Shown here piece after piece: positions 37,305 through 45,217 of a stretch of 64,000 nt of DNA (positions are counted from its first letter, which is position 1; each line of letters starts with the position of its first letter). The position numbers were made by a program, and so were the translations under genes. The DNA lies in the NCBI GenBank assembly GCA_963842125.1, contig CAWJFE010000001.1:1426001-1490000 (forward strand), in the 5' to 3' direction. The stretch comes from CAWCWK01 sp963842125. GTDB taxonomy: Bacteria > Pseudomonadota > Alphaproteobacteria > Rhizobiales > CAWCWK01. The notes under the pieces are model-generated. The model worked only from the letters and a program-made list of their open reading frames with translations, was not told the origin of the DNA and made no database searches.

Positions 37305-37448
37305 TAAATACTATTATAGGTAGAATATATGGTGTGGCGGTGCGGACATTTCCTGTGGAGGGCGGGACAATACGCTTAAATTATATTTGGTAGGCCGCCT
37401 TACCTTCACCGAATCGCCCTGTTAACTTTTGTTAACGGGGAGATGATG
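37305..37448 (+). promoter_or_regulatory. ctrA upstream control region with CtrA-like boxes and a GANTC site
   Basis: An unusually AT-rich stretch in GC-rich DNA. A 9-bp direct repeat TATAGGTAG occurs at 37296-37304 (over the ligase stop) and 37315-37323. GAATC, a GANTC site for CcrM methylation, is at 37411-37415. GTTAAC occurs twice, at 37421-37426 and 37431-37436, giving TTAA-N6-TTAA, close to the TTAA-N7-TTAA site of CtrA in Caulobacter. The boxes lie just before GGGGAG (37437-37442), the ribosome binding site. Autoregulation and methylation-dependent control as in Caulobacter are inferred. Confidence 0.6.
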
Positions 37449-38150
37449 ATGCGGGTTCTTCTGATCGAAGATGACGCGGCGGTAGCTCAGTCGATTGAGC
37501 TGATGCTGAAATCGGAGAGCTTGAACGTCTATGTGACGGACCTTGGCGAGGAAGGGATCGATCTCGGCAAGCTCTACGACTACGATATCATCCTTCTGGA
37601 CCTGAACCTTCCGGACATGTCGGGCTACGAGGTCCTCAAGTCCCTTCGCCGGGCCAAGATCGAGACGCCGATCCTGATCCTGTCGGGCATGGCGGGCATC
37701 GAGGACAAGGTGCGGGGGCTGGGCTTCGGCGCGGACGACTATCTCACCAAGCCCTTTCACAAGGACGAGCTGATCGCGCGGATCAACGCGATCGTTCGCC
37801 GCTCGAAGGGCCATGCGCAGTCGATCATCCAGACGGGCGAGCTGAAGGTGAACCTCGACACCAAGACGGTGGAGGTTCAAGGCGCGCGGGTGCATCTGAC
37901 GGGCAAGGAGTACCAGATGCTGGAGCTTCTGAGCCTGCGCAAGGGCACGACGCTGACCAAGGAGATGTTCCTCAACCATCTCTATGGCGGGATGGACGAG
38001 CCGGAGCTGAAGATCATCGACGTCTTCATCTGCAAGCTCCGTAAGAAGCTCTCGGCCGCCACCGGCGGGCAGAACTACATCGAAACCGTCTGGGGACGGG
38101 GGTACATGCTCCACGCCCCCAAGGTGGATGCGGACTTCGCCACCGCCTGA
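37449..38150 (+). CDS. ctrA: Cell cycle master response regulator CtrA
   Basis: A 233-residue OmpR-type regulator of replication initiation, division and polar functions. The N-terminal receiver starts RVLLIEDDAAVAQSIELML, with phospho-acceptor Asp in IILLDLNLPDMSGYEV (about residue 51), and LILSGMAGIEDK and YLTKPFHKDEL. The DNA-binding domain has LTGKEYQMLELLSLRKGTTLTKEMFLNHLYGGMDEPELKIIDVFICKLRKKL, almost identical to known CtrA proteins. Three ATGs stand in a row at 37443, 37446 and 37449; the last gives the usual MRVLLIEDD start and has the best spacing. The short C-terminus ends in Ala, in keeping with regulated proteolysis of CtrA by ClpXP. Confidence 0.96.
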   Translation: MRVLLIEDDAAVAQSIELMLKSESLNVYVTDLGEEGIDLGKLYDYDIILLDLNLPDMSGYEVLKSLRRAKIETPILILSGMAGIEDKVRGLGFGADDYLTKPFHKDELIARINAIVRRSKGHAQSIIQTGELKVNLDTKTVEVQGARVHLTGKEYQMLELLSLRKGTTLTKEMFLNHLYGGMDEPELKIIDVFICKLRKKLSAATGGQNYIETVWGRGYMLHAPKVDADFATA

Positions 38151-38240
38151 ACCGGTGCCCCCCAGACCGAAACGTAAAGAAGATCTTTCGCCAAGCGATG
38201 CGTCTCGCGCAACGCTCGGTTTCGGCTCGGCACCTATCTC

Positions 38241-39263
38241 ATGACGCCGCCAGAGGGCACAGAGGGCAGGTCAGGAAAGGCCTCTCCCACCATGTCGCTC
38301 GTCTCGGATCTCGGCGCCCGCTTTACACCCAGCCGAGGGCAGTCCGATACGCACCGCCTCTATCTCGGCGTCGCGTTCAAGCTGACGGCCATCCTCCTCT
38401 TCGTCGGCATGGGCACGATGGCGAAGATCGCGACCGAGACGATCCCGCTCGGGCAGGTCCTCTTCGCACGCAACGCACTCGCGCTCATCCCGGTCTTCAT
38501 CGTCATCGCGCTTCAAGGCAAGATGCTCGAGGCCGTGCGGACCAAGCGGCCGGGCGCTCATCTGGTGCGCGCCCTCGTCGGCTTCGTCGGCATGTCCTTC
38601 GGCTTCGCCGCACTCACCTTCCTGCCCCTCTCCGACGCGACGGCGATCAGCTACGTCGTCCCCCTCATGATCGTCGTTCTCTCGGCGGTGATGCTGCATG
38701 AGAACGTGCGCATCTATCGCTGGTCGGCCGTCGGCGTCGGCTTCATTGGCGTCCTCATCATGCTCTACCCGCAGCTGGGCGGCGGCGAGGATCGCTCGAT
38801 GCTGGGTGTCGGTCTCGCCCTCGTGTCGGCCCTCGGCGCCGCGCTGGCCCAGGTGCAGGTCCGCCAGATGACGGCGACCGAGACGACGTCGAGCATCGTC
38901 CTCTACTTCACGATCTTCTGCGCCGTCTTCTCGCTCGCCACGGTGCCGTTTGGCTGGGTGATGCCGAAGGGGACGGACTGGGTGCTCCTCATCGCCATCG
39001 GCGTCGTCGGGGGCGTCGGCCAGCTTCTTCTGACGCAGAGCTATCGCTTCGCGCAGGCTTCCGTCATCGCGCCGCTCGACTACACGTCGATGATCTGGGC
39101 CTCGCTCTTCGGCTATCTGATCTTCGGCGATCTCCCGGACGGCTTCGTCGTCGCCGGCACCATCGTCGTCATCGCCGCCGGCATCTTCGTCATCTATCGC
39201 GAGCGCCGCCTCGGCATCGACCGTACCCGTGCGCGCAAGGCCGGCTACCGGATCGTCAACTAG
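38241..39263 (+). CDS. DMT-superfamily (EamA) transporter
   Basis: A 340-residue membrane protein of the drug/metabolite transporter superfamily with about ten helices and two EamA repeats. The first begins AFKLTAILLFVGMGTMAK, the second GLALVSALGAALAQVQVRQM. An N-terminal tail of about 45 residues precedes the first helix; an ATG at 38292 would shorten it. A RIVN end follows a basic loop. Substrates of this family range from amino acids to nucleobases and cannot be told from sequence. The stop lies within a palindromic repeat. Confidence 0.85.
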   Translation: MTPPEGTEGRSGKASPTMSLVSDLGARFTPSRGQSDTHRLYLGVAFKLTAILLFVGMGTMAKIATETIPLGQVLFARNALALIPVFIVIALQGKMLEAVRTKRPGAHLVRALVGFVGMSFGFAALTFLPLSDATAISYVVPLMIVVLSAVMLHENVRIYRWSAVGVGFIGVLIMLYPQLGGGEDRSMLGVGLALVSALGAALAQVQVRQMTATETTSSIVLYFTIFCAVFSLATVPFGWVMPKGTDWVLLIAIGVVGGVGQLLLTQSYRFAQASVIAPLDYTSMIWASLFGYLIFGDLPDGFVVAGTIVVIAAGIFVIYRERRLGIDRTRARKAGYRIVN

Positions 39264-39366
39264 AGCGCGTCCGGTTCCTATCCATTCACCGAGCGCGCTC
39301 TAGCGCTTCGTTTTCGCGCGGTTCCTTACGCTGGGGTGCTATCGCACCTCCGCTGGAACGGCTCTA
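39261..39366 (+). repeat. Palindromic intergenic repeat downstream of the DMT gene
   Basis: The element begins at the DMT stop: TAGAGCGCG (39261-39269) is inverted as CGCGCTCTA (39294-39302). The block TAGAGC...GGTTCC at the left is matched in inverse by GGAACGGCTCTA ending at 39366, and an internal GGTGC-TATC-GCACC hairpin lies around 39336-39349. Such mosaics are common intergenic repeats in Hyphomicrobiales and may also act as a terminator. Its copy number in the genome cannot be seen from this window. Confidence 0.6.
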
Positions 39367-39465
39367 GACGGTTCGGGACCGCGCTGGCCAAGCATCCGAC
39401 AAGGGCTTAGAAGCGGGCGCTCTTCAACGCTCGCCCAAAGCTCGCCCGAGGCCGTGCCACAGCCG

Positions 39466-40230
39466 ATGCCGACACACCTCAAACGCGCCGATCTCGCGGA
39501 TCGCACGGCGGAAGGCATCGCCCGCATTCGCCGCGAGACCCCGCGCGTGCACGGGTTGACCAACAGCGTGGCGCAGACCTTCACCGCGAACGCGCTCCTC
39601 GCCCTCGGCGCGATCCCGACCATGACGGGCGCGCCCGAGGAGGTCGCGGATTTCGTAGGGGCAAGCCACGCGCTCTACGTCAATCTCGGCACGCTCGATG
39701 CCGCCCGCCGTGCTGGTATCGACGTCGCCGTAGACGCCGCGACGGAGCGGGGCGTGCCCTGGGTCCTCGATCCCGCCCACTGCGAAGCGTCCCCGATCCG
39801 CATAGGATATGCGCGCGCACTCCTTGAGCGGCAGCCATCACTGTTGCGGGTGAACGCCTCCGAGTCCGTCGCCCTCTTCGGCGATCGAACGGCCGACGAT
39901 ATCTCCGGCGATAGGGGCTTGGCAGTCGCGGTCACGGGCGAGCGGGATGTGGTGTCGATGAACGGTGGGACCTATGTCCTGCGCAATGGCCACCCGTTGC
40001 AAGCCCGGGTGACGGCCGTCGGATGTGCCGGCACCGCCATTGTCGCCGCCTTCCTCGCCGTTGGTCTTACGCCGCTCGATGCGGCTTTGTCCGGTGTGAC
40101 CGCGATGAACGTCGCGGCCGAGGAGGCCGCCCGGCAGGCGGATGGTCCGGGCAGCTTCGCCGTGGCTCTGCTGGATCGCCTCTACCACCTCGACGGTGAT
40201 ACGATCGCCCTTCGCCTCGAGATGGACTGA
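39466..40230 (+). CDS. thiM: Hydroxyethylthiazole kinase ThiM
   Basis: A 254-residue salvage kinase that phosphorylates 4-methyl-5-hydroxyethylthiazole for thiamine synthesis. The family blocks are VHGLTNSVAQTFTANALLALGAIPTM near residue 25, WVLDPAHCEASPIR near residue 101, and VGCAGTAIVAAFLAVG near residue 185 (the anion hole and catalytic Cys loop; Cys present). A GTG at 39454 is an alternative start. It is first in a thiM-thiE-thiD order typical of salvage operons. No TPP riboswitch core is seen upstream. Confidence 0.93.
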   Translation: MPTHLKRADLADRTAEGIARIRRETPRVHGLTNSVAQTFTANALLALGAIPTMTGAPEEVADFVGASHALYVNLGTLDAARRAGIDVAVDAATERGVPWVLDPAHCEASPIRIGYARALLERQPSLLRVNASESVALFGDRTADDISGDRGLAVAVTGERDVVSMNGGTYVLRNGHPLQARVTAVGCAGTAIVAAFLAVGLTPLDAALSGVTAMNVAAEEAARQADGPGSFAVALLDRLYHLDGDTIALRLEMD

Positions 40231-40246
40231 CGGACAGAGAGATCGA

Positions 40247-40885
40247 ATGGACGCCAAGACCTTGCGCCTCTACCTCATCATCGATGCCGATGGTGGGTAT
40301 GACGACCTGACGGAGCGCGTTCGCGTGGCCTGCTCGGGCGGCGACGTGACGATGGTGCAGATGCGCTCCAAGGGACTCGACGCCCGGGCGCAGGTCGACT
40401 TGACCCGGGATCTGGTTCGCACCTTGAGCGCGCCGGTCCTCGTCAACGACCGTGTCGATGTGGCCTTCGCTGCGGGCGCGGCGGGCGTCCATGTGGGGCA
40501 GGGCGACATTCACCCGGAGGATGCGCATGCGATGATCGGCCAGGCGGGGCTCGTCGGGCTGACGGTGCGAAGCGTTCTCGAAGCGCGGGCGGCGCCGCTG
40601 AGCGCGCTCGACTACGTCTCGATCGGGGGCGTCTTCCCGACCCAAACGAAATCGGACGCGGCCGAGCCGATCGGGCTCGACGGTCTGGCCGAGATCGTCG
40701 GCGTGCTGCGGGAGCGGGATGCGCGCATGCCGCTCTGCGCGATCGCGGGCATGAATGCCGAACGCGCCGGCGAGGTGGTGCGCCAGGGCGTCGACGGTAT
40801 CTGCGTCTCGTCGGCCATTCTCGGCGCCGATGATCCGGCTGCCGCCGCCGCGGCGATCGCAGCCGCCCTGGAGCCCACGTCGTGA
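40247..40885 (+). CDS. thiE: Thiamine phosphate synthase ThiE
   Basis: A 212-residue TIM-barrel enzyme that joins HMP-PP and thiazole phosphate into thiamine phosphate. The phosphate-binding features are VQMRSKGLDARAQ, VNDRVDVAFAAGAAGVHVGQ and DYVSIGGVFPTQTKSDA, plus AIAGMNAERAGEVVRQGVDGICVSSAI at the end. The ATG at 40247 has GGACAGAGAGA upstream. It lies 16 bases after thiM, and its stop overlaps thiD by 4 bases (GTGA). Confidence 0.93.
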   Translation: MDAKTLRLYLIIDADGGYDDLTERVRVACSGGDVTMVQMRSKGLDARAQVDLTRDLVRTLSAPVLVNDRVDVAFAAGAAGVHVGQGDIHPEDAHAMIGQAGLVGLTVRSVLEARAAPLSALDYVSIGGVFPTQTKSDAAEPIGLDGLAEIVGVLRERDARMPLCAIAGMNAERAGEVVRQGVDGICVSSAILGADDPAAAAAAIAAALEPTS

Positions 40886-41697
40886 CCGCCACAGCACTCA
40901 CCATTGCCGGGTCGGATTCGGGTGGCGGGGCCGGTATTCAGGCCGATCTCAAGACGTTCTCCGCGCTCGAAGTCTACGGCGCCAGCGTGTTGACTGCGTT
41001 GACGGCGCAGAACACGCGCGGCGTCTCGGGCGTGCACGACATCCCGGCGGCGTTCGTCTCCGCGCAACTCGATGCCGTGATGGAAGATCTCGACGTCGAT
41101 GCCGTCAAGATCGGGATGCTCTCGCAGATCGCGGTCATAGATGCGGTTCGCGCGGGCCTCGACCGCCACGAGGCGGCGAATGTCGTACTCGATCCCGTCA
41201 TGGTCGCCGCCTCGGGCGACCCGCTGATCGCGAATGAGGCGGTGGCGGCCTTGCGCGAGCGGCTGATGGTGCGCGCGGACATCGTCACGCCCAACCTGCC
41301 CGAGGCCGCCCGGCTGCTCGGTGCGGCGGAGGCGCGCGACGAGGCCGACATGGCCGAACAGGCGAAGGCCCTCGTCGCGCTCGGGGGCCGCGCCGTGCTG
41401 ATCAAGGGCGGCCATGGCGGCGGGTCGGAGAGCGTCGACATTCTTCACGACGGCACCGCGCTTCATCGCCTCGCCGCGCCGCGCCACGCAACCGACAACA
41501 CGCACGGGACGGGCTGCACGCTCTCATCCGCCATCGCGGCCGGCCTCGCGAAGGGGCTATCGATGCGCGCAGCCGTCCAGAATGCGAAGGCTTACGTGTC
41601 AGAAGCCATCAGGCGCTCGGACGAACTGGCGATCGGCCAGGGTCATGGCCCCGTCCACCATTTCCACCGACACTGGCAGGACACAGAGGTATCATGA
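40882..41697 (+). CDS. thiD: HMP/HMP-phosphate kinase ThiD
   Basis: A 271-residue ribokinase-fold enzyme that phosphorylates hydroxymethylpyrimidine twice. It starts ALTIAGSDSGGGAGIQADLKTFSALEVYG, the signature of ThiD, and has the catalytic Cys/Asp region HGTGCTLSSAIAAGLAKGLSM near residue 208 and VLIKGGHGGG near 173. GTG start inside the thiE stop; its own stop overlaps the next gene (ATGA), which encodes a binding protein not expected in a thiamine operon. Confidence 0.94.
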   Translation: MTATALTIAGSDSGGGAGIQADLKTFSALEVYGASVLTALTAQNTRGVSGVHDIPAAFVSAQLDAVMEDLDVDAVKIGMLSQIAVIDAVRAGLDRHEAANVVLDPVMVAASGDPLIANEAVAALRERLMVRADIVTPNLPEAARLLGAAEARDEADMAEQAKALVALGGRAVLIKGGHGGGSESVDILHDGTALHRLAAPRHATDNTHGTGCTLSSAIAAGLAKGLSMRAAVQNAKAYVSEAIRRSDELAIGQGHGPVHHFHRHWQDTEVS

Positions 41698-42767
41698 CCG
41701 AGACCACGCGGCGTTCTCTCCTTCTCGCCGGCATCGGCGGCGCCGTCGCGAGCCCGGCCGTGCTGCGGGCCGAGGAGGGTGTGCGGGCGTGGAAGATGGT
41801 CACGTCCTGGCCGAAGAACCTGCCGGGCCCCGGGATGACGGCTGCGCGCCTCGCACGGCGGATCGAGCGTCTGAGCGCGGGCCGGATGTCCATCGAGGTC
41901 TATGCCGCGGGCGAACTGACGCCCGCGCTCGGCGTCTTCGATGCGGTCGGCGAAGGCACCGCCGAGCTCGGCCATACCGCCTCGCTCTTCTGGAGCGGCA
42001 AGGCGCCTCTGGCGCCGTTCTTCACCGCCGCGCCCTTCGGCCTGACACCTCTCGAGCACATGACTTGGATCACCCATGGCGGCGGACAGGACGCATGGGA
42101 CGCGCTCTACGCGCCCTTCGGCCTCAAACCCTTCATGGCCGGCAATACCGGCTTTCAGATGGGCGGCTGGTTCCGCGAGCGGGTCACGTCGCTCGACGAC
42201 ATCAAGGGCCTCAAGATGCGGATGCCGGGGCTGGGCGGCGAGGTGCTGTCGCGTTTGGGCGCGACGACCGTCTCCGTTCCGCCGGGCGAGATCCTGCCGG
42301 CGCTCCAGAGCGGGCTCATCGACGCGGCCGAGTTCCTCGGGCCGTGGAGCGACCGCGCGCTCGGGCTGGCCGACGTCGCTCCCTACTACGCCTGGCCCGG
42401 CTTTCACGAACCGAACGGTTCGTCCGAGTGCCTCGTCTCGATCGAGGCCTGGAACGCGATCGACGATGGGCTGCGCGATGTCCTTCGCAATGCCTGCGCG
42501 GCCGAGAACGCATTCAGCCTCGCCGAGTCGGAATGGGAGAACGCGAAGGCGCTGAGGGACCTCGTCAAGGCGGGCGTGACGCTCTTTCGGTATCCCGATG
42601 ACGTCCTCCTCGCAGCCCGCACCGCAGCCGAGACGCTCTACGACGACCTCGCGGCCGCGGGGCCCGACGCGCGTGCGCTCGTCGGGTCCTACAGGGCCGC
42701 ACGCGAGGCCCTCTCGTTCTGGGCGAGTCGGACGTCGGTGCCCCTGAGCGGGGCTCGCCAGTTGTAG
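41694..42767 (+). CDS. TRAP-type periplasmic substrate-binding protein (DctP family), orphan
   Basis: A 357-residue periplasmic receptor with a twin-arginine-like signal (TTRRSLLLAGIGGAVASPAVLRA) and the DctP/TakP fold blocks WKMVTSWPKNLPGPG, SLFWSGKAPLAPFFTAAPFG and WFRERVTSLDDIKGLKMRMPGLGGEVLSRLGA, in which the conserved Arg that pairs with a ligand carboxylate lies near residue 180. It resembles the 2-oxoacid-binding TakP subgroup. The start overlaps the thiD stop by 4 bases, so it is translationally coupled to thiamine salvage. No DctQ or DctM membrane subunits are nearby; they may be elsewhere or shared. Confidence 0.88.
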   Translation: MTETTRRSLLLAGIGGAVASPAVLRAEEGVRAWKMVTSWPKNLPGPGMTAARLARRIERLSAGRMSIEVYAAGELTPALGVFDAVGEGTAELGHTASLFWSGKAPLAPFFTAAPFGLTPLEHMTWITHGGGQDAWDALYAPFGLKPFMAGNTGFQMGGWFRERVTSLDDIKGLKMRMPGLGGEVLSRLGATTVSVPPGEILPALQSGLIDAAEFLGPWSDRALGLADVAPYYAWPGFHEPNGSSECLVSIEAWNAIDDGLRDVLRNACAAENAFSLAESEWENAKALRDLVKAGVTLFRYPDDVLLAARTAAETLYDDLAAAGPDARALVGSYRAAREALSFWASRTSVPLSGARQL

Positions 42768-42919
42768 GTTACGTAGGGACCGTTGTTGCCAGCTGTGGCG
42801 CTATGCACACAGCGTGACATCTTCGCATGGTTTTTGGGCAGTGATCCTTGATGACGCAAACGTCAGCCGGCAGGTTCGTCTCCAGATTTCGAGAAGCGAT
42901 CCGGTTCGGGGGAACTGAC

Positions 42920-44392
42920 ATGGGTATCAAGACCAACGTGATGCTGACGAGCGCGCTGACCGCGTTCTCCATCGCCGCCACCACATTGTCCGCACAGGCC
43001 GGCGGCTTCGCGCTGCGTGGCCAGAGCAGCTACGGTCTCGGCAGCGCCTTTGCTGGCATCGCCGCCCCGGGGGCTTCGCCGTCGTCGATGTACTACAACC
43101 CGGCGGCCATCAACCATCAAGGTATCGGCCTGACGACCGAGACGAACTTGACGGTTCTTGTTCCGCGCGTCGAGATCAACATCTTCGAGGCGACCGGCCC
43201 GATCGGTACGAGCGGCGGCCTTCTGGCGACGCCGACGACGCCGATCACCCTGCCGGGCGTCGGCACCGTGCCGATCGCCGCCATCGCGCCCAACGTCGCC
43301 CTTCAGGCTGGCGCCGATACGCTGCTGCGCGGTCAGAACCTCGGCACCAGCGGTACGGGCAACATCGCCTCGCTCGCGGTCACGCCGGCCTCCTATCTCG
43401 CCGTCAACCTCGGCATGTTCGGCCTCGACGACCGGATCACGTTTGGTCTGGCCAATACGACGCCCTTCGGCTCCACGACCGAGAACGACTACGATTCGGC
43501 CGCGCGCTTCCAGGGCCGCACGTCCGAGGTCCGCGTCATCAACTCCTCGCCGACGATCGGCTTCCGGGTCAACGAGGCGTTCAGCGTCGCGGCCGGCCTT
43601 CAGGTCTCCTTCGCCGATGTGCGCCTGACGCAGGCCCTCGCGGTGCCCAGCCCGATTCCCGGCATCGGCATCGACGTCGACGGCGACATCGAAGGCTTCG
43701 ATCGCGCGCTCGGCTGGACGCTCGGCGCGACCTTCAGCCCGACCGAGCGGACCGAGATCGGTATCGGCTTCCGTTCGGCCGTCTTCCACGAACTCGACGG
43801 CACCGGCAAGATCAGCGGCCCGTCGTCCCGTGTCCAGCGTGATCTCGGCGGCATCACCGCCGAGCTCAATCTGCCCGAGCTCCTCAGCATCGGCCTGCGC
43901 CATCAGGCGACGCAGGACGTGACCCTGCTCGCGGGCTTCGAATGGCAGAACTGGTCGCGCTTCAAGGAGCTTCGCGTCGCCTTCGATACGCCGGGCCTTC
44001 CCGACTCTGTCGTCCAGCAGCGCTACGAGGACGGCTACTACTTCTCGCTCGGTGCCGAGTTCGCGGCGAGCGACGCCCTCACGCTCCGCACGGGCGTCGG
44101 TTACGAGATCAGCCCGGTCACGGACGATTTCCGCTCCGTCCGTCAGCCCGACTCCAACCGCATCTGGGCGTCGCTCGGCGCGTCCTACGAGATCAACGAT
44201 CGCTTCGCGGTCAACCTCTCGTACTCGCACATCTTCGCCGACGAGGCGCCGATCAACCTCGCGCTGGCCGACAACCCCAGCCGCGGCGCCCTACGCGGCG
44301 AGGGCAACACGGCGATCGACATCGTCGGCATCTCGCTGCGCTCCAAGTTCGGGCACCGCGAGGCCGGGCCGGTCGATACCTACTACAAGTAA
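42920..44392 (+). CDS. FadL/OmpP1-type outer-membrane hydrophobic transport protein
   Basis: A 490-residue beta-barrel channel for long-chain fatty acids or other hydrophobic compounds. The signal peptide TNVMLTSALTAFSIAATTLSAQA ends before GGFALRGQSSYGLGSAFAG. The NPAAINHQGIGLTTE box, typical of the OmpP1/FadL N-terminal hatch, follows at about residue 55, and the strand pattern runs to the end. The ATG at 42920 is chosen because it starts the signal peptide and has GGGGGAA upstream; the ATG at 42848 adds 24 residues. It ends at a strong terminator. Confidence 0.92.
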   Translation: MGIKTNVMLTSALTAFSIAATTLSAQAGGFALRGQSSYGLGSAFAGIAAPGASPSSMYYNPAAINHQGIGLTTETNLTVLVPRVEINIFEATGPIGTSGGLLATPTTPITLPGVGTVPIAAIAPNVALQAGADTLLRGQNLGTSGTGNIASLAVTPASYLAVNLGMFGLDDRITFGLANTTPFGSTTENDYDSAARFQGRTSEVRVINSSPTIGFRVNEAFSVAAGLQVSFADVRLTQALAVPSPIPGIGIDVDGDIEGFDRALGWTLGATFSPTERTEIGIGFRSAVFHELDGTGKISGPSSRVQRDLGGITAELNLPELLSIGLRHQATQDVTLLAGFEWQNWSRFKELRVAFDTPGLPDSVVQQRYEDGYYFSLGAEFAASDALTLRTGVGYEISPVTDDFRSVRQPDSNRIWASLGASYEINDRFAVNLSYSHIFADEAPINLALADNPSRGALRGEGNTAIDIVGISLRSKFGHREAGPVDTYYK

Positions 44393-44413
44393 GGTCCTCG
44401 GAGCGCAGACATA

Positions 44414-44443
44414 AAAAAGGCCGGCGTCTTCGCCGGCCTTTTT
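44414..44443. terminator. Bidirectional terminator between the FadL-type gene and the DUF2852 gene
   Basis: A perfect 13-bp inverted repeat AAAAAGGCCGGCG / CGCCGGCCTTTTT with a 4-base loop TCTT. The A-tract and T-tract give a valid uridine tail in both directions, serving the gene on each side, which converge on it. Confidence 0.95.
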
Positions 44444-44463
44444 CGTTCATGCGTCGAAAGCGA

Positions 44464-44886
44464 TTAGGCCGTAACGACCGCGTCGCCGTCGACCGTCTTG
44501 TTGCGCGACTGCATGAAGCGGTCGAACTCTTCCTTGTCGCGGGCGCGGCGAAGCTCCTTCATGAAGTCGGCGAACTCGCGCTCCTGAGCCTCGAGCTGGC
44601 TACGCTCCTCCTCGAGACGCTTCAGCGTCGTCTCGCGGTAGTCGTCGAACGCGACGTTGCCGGTGCGGGTAAAGCTGCCGGTGAAACGCTCCGGCGAAGC
44701 AAACCCGTTGCGACGGCCCATCCGACGCAGCTTACCCGTCAGTTCCTGACCTTCGTTCATGAAACGATCTCCCCAGACAACGTATGCGATCATGGCTAGA
44801 CCAAGTGGCCAGTAGATCATGAAGCCCAGAATCGTCCCGACAACTGTCATGGGGGACCAGGCGGGCTTTAGGGCGAGGGAATTCAT
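44464..44886 (-). CDS. DUF2852-type small membrane protein with coiled-coil tail
   Basis: A 140-residue protein with one or two hydrophobic segments near the start (MTVVGTILGFMIYWPLGLAMIAYVVWGDRF) followed by a cytoplasmic basic region and a charged helix TTLKRLEEERSQLEAQEREFADFMKELRRARDKEEFDRFM that should form a coiled coil. DUF2852 proteins are conserved in Hyphomicrobiales and uncharacterised. The ATG at 44886 (MNSLALKP) is chosen; the upstream ATG at 44913 adds 9 polar residues and is less likely. Confidence 0.8.
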   Translation of the reverse strand: MNSLALKPAWSPMTVVGTILGFMIYWPLGLAMIAYVVWGDRFMNEGQELTGKLRRMGRRNGFASPERFTGSFTRTGNVAFDDYRETTLKRLEEERSQLEAQEREFADFMKELRRARDKEEFDRFMQSRNKTVDGDAVVTA

Positions 44887-45217
44887 TGCCGTCTCCGTGT
44901 GTTTGCGATGCATTCAAGGTGGGAATGCTTGGAGCGTCGTTCAAGACGTCATGATCCGATAAATATCGCTGGCGTCGTTTCACCCTGTCGACGGGCCTCG
45001 GTGGGGGGCGGAGAACCGATCACATCGCACCCGACGTCATCGACGCTGGCCGTGTCGCGTCGGTCGTCGAAGCCTTTGACGGCACGTCCGAAATCCTCGA
45101 AGATTTGGACGAGGCCGGTCTGATTCCTTCGTCAGCTAGCTGTAGGCCGGCATTCGCCAAGACAGCTGAGGAATTGCGGCGGACCCAAGACGCCCGACGT
45201 CTCGCGAGGATGAGATC
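44887..45217. other. Intergenic region upstream of the glycosyltransferase gene
   Basis: These 331 bases hold no gene I can support. One plus-strand frame is open from about 44950 to 45229 without any ATG, GTG or TTG at its left end; its translation is protein-like (PDVIDAGRVASVVEAF, then SEILEDLDEAGLI), so it may be the remnant of a decayed gene. The region must also hold promoters for the divergent DUF2852 gene and the glycosyltransferase. Confidence 0.4.

Noticed and set aside
39264..39465. TPP riboswitch before thiM
   Set aside because: The conserved CTGAGA and the GGATAATGCCAGCG-like core are absent; the hairpins there belong to the palindromic repeat.
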